Part shown: positions 1 through 6,756 of the stretch, piece by piece
How the letters are laid out: each line of letters begins with the position of its first letter
Position numbering within the stretch: position 1 is the stretch's first letter
NCBI GenBank assembly: GCA_964528875.1
Contig: CAZGUI010000043.1
Span: forward strand, 1-20,378
Source of the DNA: Bacteroides_E sp964528875
Lineage (GTDB): Bacteria > Bacteroidota > Bacteroidia > Bacteroidales > Bacteroidaceae
DNA: 20,378 bases
Direction: 5' to 3'
Position numbers and translations under genes: made by a program
The notes under the pieces: generated by a model
Database searches by the model: none
Told to the model about the DNA's origin: nothing
What the model saw: the letters and a program-made list of their open reading frames with translations, nothing else

Positions 1-927
1 AAGACAGAAACCTATACCGAAGAGATACCCTTTAACACAGAAACCATTGAAGATAAAACTTTAGATGTTGGTACGACCATTGTTGATCAGGAAGGTATGG
101 CAGGTGAATCAACAATTACAATTGAAATCACTTATGAGAATGGAATTGAAATATCCAGAAAAGAAATTAGCCGTGTTACAACAAAAGAACCAATAGATAA
201 GATTATTCGAATTGGAATAAAAGTAATTGACGTTGAACCTTTAAAAGAGATGATAAATTATGCAAATTTAATTGATCTTAGCTTATATTCAACGAATACA
301 GTTCAGAATCTAAAAATAGCCTTGTCAAAGGCAAATTCTGTATTAGCACATCCTTTATCTAATGATGAAATATTAGATGCAACAAATAACTTAAGATTGG
401 CTATTAATAATCTTAAAAGCTATAAAGTAAATCTTGAAGTACGTGCCGATTTACAAAAAGTATCAGCACGTACAAAAGTCAATGTATTAGCCGTTTTTAC
501 AAACGCTGGCACAGAAGATATTAGTAATTTAGTTATTACTGATAGCATAGGATTAGAGCGAAATGTGGGCTTGGTTTTAGCAGGTGAAAGTAAAATATTT
601 AATCTATCCTATACCCTACCTGCAATACTAGATGGAGATACATATGTGATTGATGTTAATGCTATTGCTACTTATGCTGATGGTTTAATATCTAACGCCA
701 GTGACCAGGTATCGTTTGAGATAACGAATATACCCAGTGAAGAACTTGAAAAAGAAAGAAATCAAGATTTAATACAAAATTATGAGGAAGTAGAAAAAGC
801 AGAGAAACACGATTTGCCTGTAACAGGTGAACATACAAATTTATATCTTGTTATAACATTATGTACTGTTGGTTTAGCTTTAACTTTATATCGTCTCAAT
901 TATAAAAAACGTGATGCGCATCGTTAA
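1..927 (+). CDS. LPxTG-anchored surface protein with G5 and FIVAR-like domains (5' end outside window)
   Basis: The reading frame is open from base 1, so the N-terminus (signal peptide and earlier domains) lies outside the window; about 308 codons are visible. Codons 1-70 match a G5 domain: a TEEIPF start, a GTT..V.QEG core, a TYENG strand and an ending VTTKEPIDKIIRIG. The next ~60 residues (from EPLKEMINYA to AINNLK) have the spacing of a FIVAR-type three-helix repeat. A beta-rich segment with NAGTEDISNLVITDS resembles DUF11/CARDB-like adhesion repeats. The end is a sortase signal: LPVTG (bases 814-828), a hydrophobic helix, then the basic tail YKKRDAHR. Expected location is covalently on the cell wall, in adhesion or cell-cell contact. 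It is followed by a strong terminator, so it is the last gene of its transcript. Whether it belongs to the conjugative element, as wall adhesins do in some Gram-positive ICEs, or to the host cannot be told. Domain calls are from pattern memory. Confidence 0.85.
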   Translation, partial: KTETYTEEIPFNTETIEDKTLDVGTTIVDQEGMAGESTITIEITYENGIEISRKEISRVTTKEPIDKIIRIGIKVIDVEPLKEMINYANLIDLSLYSTNTVQNLKIALSKANSVLAHPLSNDEILDATNNLRLAINNLKSYKVNLEVRADLQKVSARTKVNVLAVFTNAGTEDISNLVITDSIGLERNVGLVLAGESKIFNLSYTLPAILDGDTYVIDVNAIATYADGLISNASDQVSFEITNIPSEELEKERNQDLIQNYEEVEKAEKHDLPVTGEHTNLYLVITLCTVGLALTLYRLNYKKRDAHR

Positions 928-946
928 TTTTTAACTTCGTCATTTT

Positions 947-980
947 ATAGCCGTGTGAAACATCACGGCTATTTTTTTAT
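947..980 (+). terminator. Intrinsic terminator after the surface protein gene
   Basis: A perfect 9-bp stem (ATAGCCGTG at 947-955, CACGGCTAT at 964-972) with an 8-nt loop runs into a T-rich tract (972-978). It ends only a few bases before the AAGGAG ribosome binding site (983-988) of the next gene, a spacing seen repeatedly in this window. Confidence 0.85.
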
Positions 981-994
981 TTAAGGAGTGGCTA

Positions 995-1816
995 GTGGAT
1001 ACAGATAGAAATGGAAAAATGGCAAATAGTGCATGGGAGAAGTATGTTGCTAGATTACATATGAAGTGGACTGAGGGTTATTTTGATATTCAAGATCAAA
1101 TAGATAGAGCGATAGAAGAAGGCTTAAATTATATAAATACTGGTTTATGTGATTTTGACAGAATGACAAAAGAAGATCGCTATGAAAAAAATCAACAATC
1201 AAAATGGGTATATAAACAATTAAGAGATGATGGGTATATTCTTGCAATTTGTATATCAGGCGAACCTTTTGACTTAAAGAAAAAATTATATTATGCAGAT
1301 ACTTTCTTACATGTTAGATGGGAAGAAAAGTTATTAAAATTCAATATAGAAAACAGACTGTTAAAACGTGATACTTGGAAAAAAGATATTCCGAAAGAAC
1401 TAATTACTTCTGACAATAAAGAAGAAAAGAAATGGACATATGAAGATTCTAATTGGAAAAATATAGTAATTAAATCTTCTTATAAACCTGAATTAATTCC
1501 AATCAATCGCAGTCCAACGATTAAAAAGAGATTACTTCTAAAAAATAACAAAATTATATTAACAAAGAAAAAAATTTCAATTAGAACAAATAGAAATTTT
1601 TTAAAAATAAAATTTAAGCTATGTGTGCTACCTAAAAAAGTAGAAATACGCAGAGAACAAAGAGTATCACTTACTATAAAAAATAAATATCTTCCCTTGG
1701 AACCTAAAAAAATAATAGTGAGAGAAAATACAAGAAATAAGTTAAAACTTAAAAAAATATATAACTCTAAAATTCATATTCGAAATCAGAAGCAAGGTGA
1801 AGATATAAATTATTAA
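995..1816 (+). CDS. Unrecognised lysine-rich basic protein, GTG start
   Basis: I do not recognise this 273-residue protein. The start is taken as GTG because AAGGAG (983-988) lies 6 bases upstream; an in-frame ATG at 1019 has no comparable site. Residues ~1-130 look globular and slightly acidic (WEKYVARLHMKW, QIDRAIEEGLNYI, WVYKQLRDDGYILAICISGE). From about residue 150 to the end the chain is extremely Lys/Arg-rich with alternating hydrophobic and basic residues, as in beta strands binding nucleic acid or acidic polymers. There is no signal peptide or membrane helix. It stands alone between two terminator-like structures, just upstream of the replication initiator gene, so it may be an accessory protein of the element. 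A nucleic-acid-binding role is inferred only from charge; no family assignment is made. Confidence 0.7.
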   Translation: MDTDRNGKMANSAWEKYVARLHMKWTEGYFDIQDQIDRAIEEGLNYINTGLCDFDRMTKEDRYEKNQQSKWVYKQLRDDGYILAICISGEPFDLKKKLYYADTFLHVRWEEKLLKFNIENRLLKRDTWKKDIPKELITSDNKEEKKWTYEDSNWKNIVIKSSYKPELIPINRSPTIKKRLLLKNNKIILTKKKISIRTNRNFLKIKFKLCVLPKKVEIRREQRVSLTIKNKYLPLEPKKIIVRENTRNKLKLKKIYNSKIHIRNQKQGEDINY

Positions 1817-1822
1817 GAAAAA

Positions 1823-1877
1823 AGAGGAACAGCCACCAAACTGCTCCTCTAAAAGTCTAAAGAAATGCAATTTCTTT
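1823..1877. other. Two adjacent hairpins between the basic-protein gene and rep
   Basis: The first hairpin has 10-nt arms with one A/C mismatch (AGAGGAACAG 1823-1832, CTGCTCCTCT 1841-1850). It lacks a T run on the + strand, but the A-run at 1817-1822 would give one on the - strand. The second pairs AAAGAAAT (1859-1866) with ATTTCTTT (1870-1877) around a 3-nt loop. They may end the upstream transcript or form a structured leader. Confidence 0.45.
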
Positions 1878-1930
1878 AACATTGAACTTTTATTATTTTA
1901 ACACAAAATTAAATGAAAAATCAACAAATT

Positions 1931-1961
1931 AGGCGTTAGAGCAATCTATCGCCTTTTTTTA
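1931..1961 (+). terminator. Terminator-like hairpin directly upstream of rep
   Basis: The structure is AGGCG, a T/T mismatch, TAGA, a GCAA tetraloop, TCTA and CGCCT (1931-1954), followed by a run of seven T. The T run leads directly into TTTTAGAAAGAGGA, which holds the ribosome binding site of the next gene. Transcripts from upstream would have to pass this hairpin to reach rep, so it may be an attenuator. Confidence 0.75.
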
Positions 1962-1980
1962 TTTTAGAAAGAGGAAGAAA

Positions 1981-3156
1981 ATGCAAAACATTGAATTACT
2001 AGCAAAGACACCATTATCAATTAAAAAAGAAATAGAAAACGAAATTGGATTAAACGGAGCTGTAATTTTACAAAAATTACATTTTTGGTTAGAAAAAAAT
2101 AAGAAAGAACAACGAAATTATATTGATGGGAAATTCTGGACATACAACTCTATTCGAGCATGGCAAGAGGATTATTTTTATTATCTTAGTTTTAGTACAG
2201 TAAAAAGAGCTTTTGCAAAACTTGAAAAGGCTGAATACATTATTTCAGCAAATTTCAATAAAGATACAAGAGACAGAACCAAGTGGTATACGATTAATTA
2301 CGATAAATTGAATATTTTATTATTAGATGTTGAAAATAAATTTAAAAAATTAATAAAAAATAAAACTAGAAAGGAAAAAACTGTCCAAATAGAAAAACAT
2401 AAAATCAGCGAAAAAACAAATAAAACAGTTCAAAGCATAAATAAGATGAGTAAAGAAATGAAAAAAGAAATTGAACTGAAAAGCAAAATAAAGACTGGAA
2501 AGTACTGGCCTGATGCATTGGGTCATGTTGAACCAATGGATTGGGTCAAGGTGAACCAACCATTACCATTAACCAACACAATATATAACTCTAGTTATAT
2601 CTATCCATCTAGTATAGATGGGAAAAAGGAAAGAGGAAGGAAGGAAGATAGAAAAGATAATGATTATAAAAAATGCAAAGAAAATTTAAGAAAAAAACTT
2701 GGATATTATGATAACGTGCAATGCGGAAATGTAGATATAGCTAAAAAGTATGATAATATTATCAACGTTTTAACAGATGTAATGATGCTTGATGAGACTG
2801 ATACGGTGAAAATTAATGGCAATAAGATGTCAGCAAAAATAATAAAAGAAAAATTTCGATTGCTAAACCAGTCACATATGAAAAATATCATTTTTGCTTT
2901 TGAAAACAATGAATACAAAATAAAAAATCCTAGAGCTTATTTGTTAACGGTTGCATATAATGCGGTTACTTTTGGAACATTTAATGGGAATGTTAAAGGT
3001 AGAAATATTTTTCTTAAAGAAAATGAAAGAAAAAAGAAATTTAGGAGTGAAGAGCAAGCTAAATTAGATATACAGGAAGAAGATTTATATGTAACAGATT
3101 TACTGATTAGGATGATGAAAGAAGAAGAACAGGAAGTTCGAGTTGGTACGGCTTGA
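1981..3156 (+). CDS. Replication initiator-like protein (winged-helix N-terminus, DUF6017-like C-terminus)
   Basis: This 391-residue protein has the architecture of the initiator/replisome-organiser proteins coded near the start of Tn1549-type elements. Residues ~1-110 read as a winged helix: ELLAKTPLSIKKEIENEIG, then FWTYNSIRAWQEDYF, then FSTVKRAFAKLEKAEYI with a beta hairpin. A long Lys/Glu-rich, low-complexity linker follows (~115-240). Residues ~290-330 (MKNIIFAFENNEYKIKNPRAYLLTVAYNAV) resemble the conserved C-terminal DUF6017 segment that ends in a LYNA-like motif. The expected role is binding an origin and recruiting host replication proteins, for plasmid-like replication of the excised element. 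Start: ATG at 1981 with AGAGGA upstream. The iteron-like repeats beginning ~95 bases after its stop are the natural binding-site candidates. The domain names are tentative; an element-replication role is likely. Confidence 0.75.
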   Translation: MQNIELLAKTPLSIKKEIENEIGLNGAVILQKLHFWLEKNKKEQRNYIDGKFWTYNSIRAWQEDYFYYLSFSTVKRAFAKLEKAEYIISANFNKDTRDRTKWYTINYDKLNILLLDVENKFKKLIKNKTRKEKTVQIEKHKISEKTNKTVQSINKMSKEMKKEIELKSKIKTGKYWPDALGHVEPMDWVKVNQPLPLTNTIYNSSYIYPSSIDGKKERGRKEDRKDNDYKKCKENLRKKLGYYDNVQCGNVDIAKKYDNIINVLTDVMMLDETDTVKINGNKMSAKIIKEKFRLLNQSHMKNIIFAFENNEYKIKNPRAYLLTVAYNAVTFGTFNGNVKGRNIFLKENERKKKFRSEEQAKLDIQEEDLYVTDLLIRMMKEEEQEVRVGTA

Positions 3157-3180
3157 CAGTTTATTCTTTTTTTATAGTTG

Positions 3181-3207
3181 CTAAAAAATAAGTTTTTTAT
3201 TTTTTAG
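3181..3207. terminator. AT-only hairpin after rep
   Basis: Perfect 11-bp arms CTAAAAAATAA (3181-3191) and TTATTTTTTAG (3197-3207) enclose a 5-nt loop, 24 bases past the rep stop codon. The stem is weak in energy because it is almost all A-T, so it could be a poor terminator or an easily melted DNA segment next to the repeats. Confidence 0.4.
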
Positions 3208-3251
3208 AAATTGATCTACAAAATTAAATTATTATAATTAATTTTTTTAAC

Positions 3252-3335
3252 TTGCTGGTGTTTGCTGGCAGAAAATTACAAAATTGTTGGTATTTGCTGG
3301 CAGTAAATTATTAAATTGCTGGCATTTGCTGGCAG
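3252..3335 (+). repeat. Three iteron-like repeats with a 32-bp period
   Basis: Three 20-bp units start at 3252, 3284 and 3316, exactly 32 bases apart. Their consensus is TTGYTGGYRTTTGCTGGCAG, and each is separated from the next by a 12-base AT-rich spacer. A 32-bp period is about three helical turns, so bound proteins would sit on one DNA face. The position just after an initiator-like gene and before mobC and relaxase suggests an oriV iteron array or relaxosome binding sites. Confidence 0.75.
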
Positions 3336-3340
3336 CAATT

Positions 3341-3395
3341 TGAACTAAAAGAGCTATTGGCAAATGCTGGCACTGATTGTTGGCAAATGCTGGCA
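3341..3395 (+). repeat. 55-nt sequence, copy 1 (left edge of the N gap)
   Basis: This 55-nt sequence is identical to 3496-3550 on the other side of the Ns. It contains two TTGGCAAATGCTGGCA boxes at 3357-3372 and 3380-3395 (23-bp period). The copy ends exactly where the Ns begin. Confidence 0.85.
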
Positions 3396-3495
3396 NNNNN
3401 NNNNNNNNNNNNNNNNNNNNNNNNNNNNNNNNNNNNNNNNNNNNNNNNNNNNNNNNNNNNNNNNNNNNNNNNNNNNNNNNNNNNNNNNNNNNNNN
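3396..3495. other. Assembly gap of 100 N
   Basis: Exactly 100 N, a conventional placeholder length, sits between two identical 55-nt flanks. True length and content are unknown. Reading frames that cross it are not meaningful. Confidence 0.98.
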
Positions 3496-3550
3496 TGAAC
3501 TAAAAGAGCTATTGGCAAATGCTGGCACTGATTGTTGGCAAATGCTGGCA
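3496..3550 (+). repeat. 55-nt sequence, copy 2 (right edge of the N gap)
   Basis: Exact copy of 3341-3395, beginning at the first base after the Ns, with TTGGCAAATGCTGGCA boxes at 3512-3527 and 3535-3550. Either a real tandem repeat or the overlap of two contigs joined by a scaffolder. Confidence 0.85.
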
Positions 3551-3586
3551 TAAAAAATCTCTTAAAATTTAATAAAAATTCAAATA

Positions 3587-3624
3587 AATAGGCGAAAGAT
3601 TTTAATCTTATTCGCCTATTTTGA
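3587..3624 (+). terminator. Strong terminator inside the control region
   Basis: A perfect 10-bp stem AATAGGCGAA (3587-3596) and TTCGCCTATT (3611-3620) has an inner AGAT/ATCT pairing and is followed by TTTT. It separates the iteron half of the non-coding region from the mobC promoter half, and would insulate the mobilisation genes from transcripts coming out of rep. Confidence 0.75.
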
Positions 3625-3638
3625 TACTGGCAAGCAAC

Positions 3639-3684
3639 GCAAATGGATAGCCATTTGCCAAATATTTGTTAGGGAAATCCCTAA
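3639..3684. other. Candidate oriT: two inverted repeats upstream of mobC
   Basis: IR1 pairs GCAAATGG (3639-3646) with CCATTTGC (3651-3658) around ATAG. IR2 pairs TTAGGGA (3669-3675) with TCCCTAA (3678-3684) around AA. The bases at 3652-3661 are also an inverted copy of TTGGCAAATG from the repeats at 3357 and 3380. Origins of transfer of MOBP elements usually lie just upstream of the accessory/relaxase genes and carry inverted repeats beside the nick site, which fits this position. No nic consensus could be assigned, so this is a positional inference. Confidence 0.35.
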
Positions 3685-3695
3685 AACCCTAGAAT

Positions 3696-3718
3696 TATAA
3701 TGCTGGCAAATGCTGGCA
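3696..3718 (+). promoter_or_regulatory. Candidate mobC promoter -10 overlapped by TGCTGGCA boxes
   Basis: TATAAT at 3696-3701 is a perfect -10 box about 56 bases before the mobC start; no good -35 was found at normal spacing. Two TGCTGGCA boxes (3701-3708, 3711-3718) cover the expected transcription start. The 15-mer TGGCAAATGCTGGCA at 3704-3718 is identical to the cores at 3358-3372 and 3381-3395. This arrangement fits an operator through which the repeat-binding protein represses the mobilisation operon. Confidence 0.45.
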
Positions 3719-3756
3719 AGAATAACCTTTGATATTTTGAAGAAAGGAGCTAATTA

Positions 3757-4068
3757 ATGAGAAAAAGAAATAAGCAATGTTTGGTTCGATTCTCACCTGA
3801 TGAAATGAAATATGTGGATCAAAAGGTCAAAGAATCAGGATTAAGTAAAGAAGGATATTTTCGTAAAGTTCTGCTTGGCAAAGAAATTAAAGCTTTGCCA
3901 CCTCTTGATTATTTTGAACTAAAAAGAGAATTATCAGCTGTTGGGAACAATCTAAATCAGATTGCTAGAGTGGCTAATGCAACAAAAAAAATAGATACAG
4001 AATACTATAAACAAAATATTCAATCTTTAGAAAAATTTTTTAAAAAAATGATAATACAGATGGAATAG
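3757..4068 (+). CDS. mobC: MobC-type relaxosome accessory protein
   Basis: A 103-residue ribbon-helix-helix-type protein. The N-terminal strand and helices (CLVRFSPDEMKYVDQKVKES, LSKEGYFRKVLLGKEI) are followed by the family hallmark LSAVGNNLNQIARVAN at about residues 60-75, in the place where MobC proteins carry a GNNLNQ motif. Family role: binding at oriT, helping melt it and position the relaxase. The length is normal for the family. Start ATG has AAAGGAG upstream. The gene ends 11 bases before the relaxase and is clearly co-transcribed with it. The TGCTGGCA boxes at its promoter make autoregulation plausible, since RHH proteins often repress their own operon. Confidence 0.9.
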   Translation: MRKRNKQCLVRFSPDEMKYVDQKVKESGLSKEGYFRKVLLGKEIKALPPLDYFELKRELSAVGNNLNQIARVANATKKIDTEYYKQNIQSLEKFFKKMIIQME

Positions 4069-4079
4069 GAGAAAGAGGA

Positions 4080-5432
4080 ATGGCAGTTACTAAAATACAC
4101 TCGATAAAAACATCTGTTGCTCGAACACTAAAATACTGTATGTCGAAGGCAGAAATATCTAGTGGAGTTAATTGCATAACGAATTTAGATATTGCGACAG
4201 AGCAGTTTCAACGTACAAAAGAACGGTTTGGAAAAAGTGAAGAAAAGGTTATTACTCGCAAAGGAAAACAATATAAAGAACGTGTAGGTTATCATGCTAT
4301 TCAAAGTTTTAAACCTGGCGAAATCTCAGCAGAAAAAGCACATGAAATTGGAGTTGAATTAGCCAAAAGAATGTGGGGTGATCGTTATGAAGTAATTGTT
4401 TCTACACATACCGATAGAGAACATATTCATAATCATTTTGTTGTTAATTCTGTTTCGTTTATTGATGGGAAAAAAATGCATTTTCCAAACAATAATAACA
4501 ACAATGCGATGAATAAAGAGATGGCAGAAATATCAGATAAACTCTGTATGGAGCATGGTTTAGGTACGATTATTGTTGAACCGAGTATTACTTGTGCTGA
4601 TTATGGAAAATATCTTTTAGAAAACAAGTCATCAATAAGAGATAGCGTAAAAAAAGATATTGATAATCTATTTTCTTATTCAATTAAGGATCTTGATGAA
4701 TTTTTCTTAGAACTTGAAAAAATCGGCTATGAAGTTAGATTAGATAGAAAATATCCTGCTGTAAAACCGCCTTATACAGAACGGTTTATTCGTCTACAAA
4801 GCCTTGGTAAAAACTACACGCTTGAATGTTTGTATAAACGTATTTTTGATAACACCAAAAATAGAACTTATAAAACAGGTAACCGAGATTATTATTTTGC
4901 AGACGACAAATGGAGAATATACATCTTTGGATTAAAACAACCACCAGGTAGTCTCTCCAATCTTATAAAACATTATCAAATTTTTTTAAATAAATATCAG
5001 GATAAGCCATTAGTTTATTCTTCACCAGAAACTAGAGATTCGGCAGAAAGAATTAAAAACTATAGTCAAGAAATTGATTTGATCAAAAATCATGATATTA
5101 AAAATTTTGAAGATCTTGGAACGTTTAGATGGCAAGCTCAAGAACAATTAACAAATTATATTAAAGAAAGAAATAGTCTTTACTTAATAAAAAAAGAAGA
5201 ACGTTCAAGCGAGGTTATTATTCAAATTAATAAATTATCAATGCAAATTAGAGAACTTAGAAAAGAAGTGCAATTAGCAAGAAGTATAGTTAAAGATGTA
5301 AAAAATTTAAAAGTAGTGCAAGAACAGAAGAAAGGGGATTTTGAACAGGTAGAAAATGAAAAACAGAAAACAGAAAAAAAAGAACAAGGCAAAGATGATT
5401 TTAATCAAAAGCAATTAGATAAGGAGATTTAG
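4080..5432 (+). CDS. MOBP-type relaxase (MobA/VirD2-like)
   Basis: DNA strand transferase that nicks oriT, stays covalently attached to the 5' end and is piloted into the recipient. Of 450 residues, the N-terminal ~130 hold the catalytic core: Tyr19 in RTLKYCMSKAE is the likely nicking tyrosine, and the metal-binding motif HTDREHIHNH spans 110-119 followed by VVNS. A run of six Asn (137-142) lies in a loop just after the core. Residues ~190-300 form a second folded segment (DLDEFFLELEKIGYEVRLDR). From ~330 to the end the protein is Lys/Glu/Gln-rich and probably coiled coil, as is common for the secretion/coupling part of these relaxases. RBS AGAGGA lies directly upstream. The stop codon is one base before the pcfB start, indicating tight coupling to the coupling-protein adaptor. 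Confidence 0.93.
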   Translation: MAVTKIHSIKTSVARTLKYCMSKAEISSGVNCITNLDIATEQFQRTKERFGKSEEKVITRKGKQYKERVGYHAIQSFKPGEISAEKAHEIGVELAKRMWGDRYEVIVSTHTDREHIHNHFVVNSVSFIDGKKMHFPNNNNNNAMNKEMAEISDKLCMEHGLGTIIVEPSITCADYGKYLLENKSSIRDSVKKDIDNLFSYSIKDLDEFFLELEKIGYEVRLDRKYPAVKPPYTERFIRLQSLGKNYTLECLYKRIFDNTKNRTYKTGNRDYYFADDKWRIYIFGLKQPPGSLSNLIKHYQIFLNKYQDKPLVYSSPETRDSAERIKNYSQEIDLIKNHDIKNFEDLGTFRWQAQEQLTNYIKERNSLYLIKKEERSSEVIIQINKLSMQIRELRKEVQLARSIVKDVKNLKVVQEQKKGDFEQVENEKQKTEKKEQGKDDFNQKQLDKEI

Positions 5433-5433
5433 C

Positions 5434-6756
5434 ATGCAAAATCCAGAAGATGCAATCACAAAAATGGTAATTGATATTTCCTCTGCGGAAATTACTCTTC
5501 TGAGTAAAGGTGTCATCATCATTTCGAAGAACTTATTAGCTATGTTTGTTGCTTTAGCAAAAGAAGCTAAACGGACAAAAGGGAAAATAGGAATTAGTAA
5601 TCTTGAAAATAAAACTTCAAGAATAACGACAATTCAAATACCACCTGAAAAACTCCATGAATTTAAAGGGAAAGCAAAACAATTTAATGTTTTATATAGT
5701 TTAATCAAACCAAAAACAATTGATTTAATGAGAGGCAAAGCAAATAAGGGCGATATGATTGACGTTGTTGTTGGAGAAAAAGATGCTGCAAAATTAGAAA
5801 GAATAGCAGAAAAAATGAATCTCAAAGACAATGTTATGAACTCCTTAACACATACAGGTTTTAGTCAAAAAAATGATGACAACACCATGATAGAGATACA
5901 GAGAAAAGACAAAGAAGGACATAATTATGTTTTTAAAGTGCCATTGAACGAACTATCCAGAGATGACTTAGAAGGAAAATTAGAATCGGTTATGAGTAAT
6001 ACACATTTTATAAACGAGAAGGATGTTGCTAGTGAAATTGGTCAAGCTGATATTGCTGGTACGCTTAATAATTTTTTTAGTAAAGAGGAGAAAATTAATC
6101 AAAAAATGAAAGAACAGTATCCTGATTTTTCTCCTCGTGAAGAAGAAAAATGGGTGGATACGAAGTTAACTTTAGATAGTTTTTATCAAAAAGAAAAAAG
6201 AGAAGAGCCTAATGAACCTGTTTTAGAAAAAACATTGAATAAATCAGATGTTGTTTGGATGCCTGATGAAATTATTATTAATAGCCCTGATTATAAGCGT
6301 GAATTAGCTGAATTTAATGAATTATATGCAAATGGCACAATTAATGAACAGCAATTTAACGAGTTTCAACAAAATATTTATTACAGATTTAAAGAAGGAT
6401 TAGAAGAAAATCCTGAAACAGATCAAATGGTCAAAGAAGTTCGGAAAATCGTTGAAACAAATAAAGCTAAGCAAGAATTAACTGTCCATCTCGAACCTGA
6501 CAATCCAATCAGAAAAGCAATTGAAACAGAAGAAAAGAATATTGAAAAATCGGTTATGGGCAGATTAAAAGAAATGGAAGGCAATAGTGATGCTAACAAG
6601 AAAAAGCAAAATTCTTTTAACCAGACAAAAAGAGAACAAGTCATGAGCGTTATGGATAAACTTGAAGAGGAGAAGAAGAAACAAAGCCTGGGAAAGTTGC
6701 AAGGCGAAAGCCCCAAAATCGTTTTTAAAAATAAAGATAAGGAGATAGTTGGATGA
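5434..6756 (+). CDS. pcfB: PcfB-family conjugal transfer protein (DUF3801)
   Basis: The first ~145 of 440 residues match the DUF3801/PcfB family: a helical start (ITLLSKGVIIISKNLLAMFVALAKEAKRTKGK), then a beta-alpha segment (TSRITTIQIPPEKLHEFKGKAK, FNVLYSLIKPK, IDVVVGEKDAAKLERIAEKM). In pCF10, PcfB binds the coupling ATPase PcfC and the relaxosome. The rest is an acidic, charged region (about 145-440) with DFSPREEEKWVD, longer than the short plasmid PcfB proteins and closer to the long ICE forms. AAGGAG lies 7 bases upstream of the start. The end overlaps the next gene by 4 bases (ATGA). The relaxase-PcfB-VirD4 order is that of Tn1549-like elements. Confidence 0.85.
   Translation: MQNPEDAITKMVIDISSAEITLLSKGVIIISKNLLAMFVALAKEAKRTKGKIGISNLENKTSRITTIQIPPEKLHEFKGKAKQFNVLYSLIKPKTIDLMRGKANKGDMIDVVVGEKDAAKLERIAEKMNLKDNVMNSLTHTGFSQKNDDNTMIEIQRKDKEGHNYVFKVPLNELSRDDLEGKLESVMSNTHFINEKDVASEIGQADIAGTLNNFFSKEEKINQKMKEQYPDFSPREEEKWVDTKLTLDSFYQKEKREEPNEPVLEKTLNKSDVVWMPDEIIINSPDYKRELAEFNELYANGTINEQQFNEFQQNIYYRFKEGLEENPETDQMVKEVRKIVETNKAKQELTVHLEPDNPIRKAIETEEKNIEKSVMGRLKEMEGNSDANKKKQNSFNQTKREQVMSVMDKLEEEKKKQSLGKLQGESPKIVFKNKDKEIVG

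Noticed and set aside
2605..2621. Perfect 7-bp hairpin CCATCTA/TAGATGG inside rep
   Set aside because: Short, no T run, and within coding sequence of low complexity; chance is likely in AT-rich DNA.
2622..2660. Homopurine tract in rep as a possible triplex or regulatory element
   Set aside because: Explained by a Lys/Arg/Glu/Gly-coding linker; nothing else supports a function.
3252..3550. CRISPR-like regular repeats
   Set aside because: Units are only 20 bp with 12-bp AT spacers that are not unique in character, only three are in phase, and no cas gene is present. Iterons fit better.
3247..3551. Minus-strand reading frames across the N gap
   Set aside because: They are stop-free only because of the repeats and Ns. 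Translations repeat the same short peptide and have no ribosome binding site.
4488..4506. Trinucleotide run coding Asn repeats in the relaxase as a phase-variation tract
   Set aside because: The unit is three bases, so length changes would not shift the frame. It only alters loop length.
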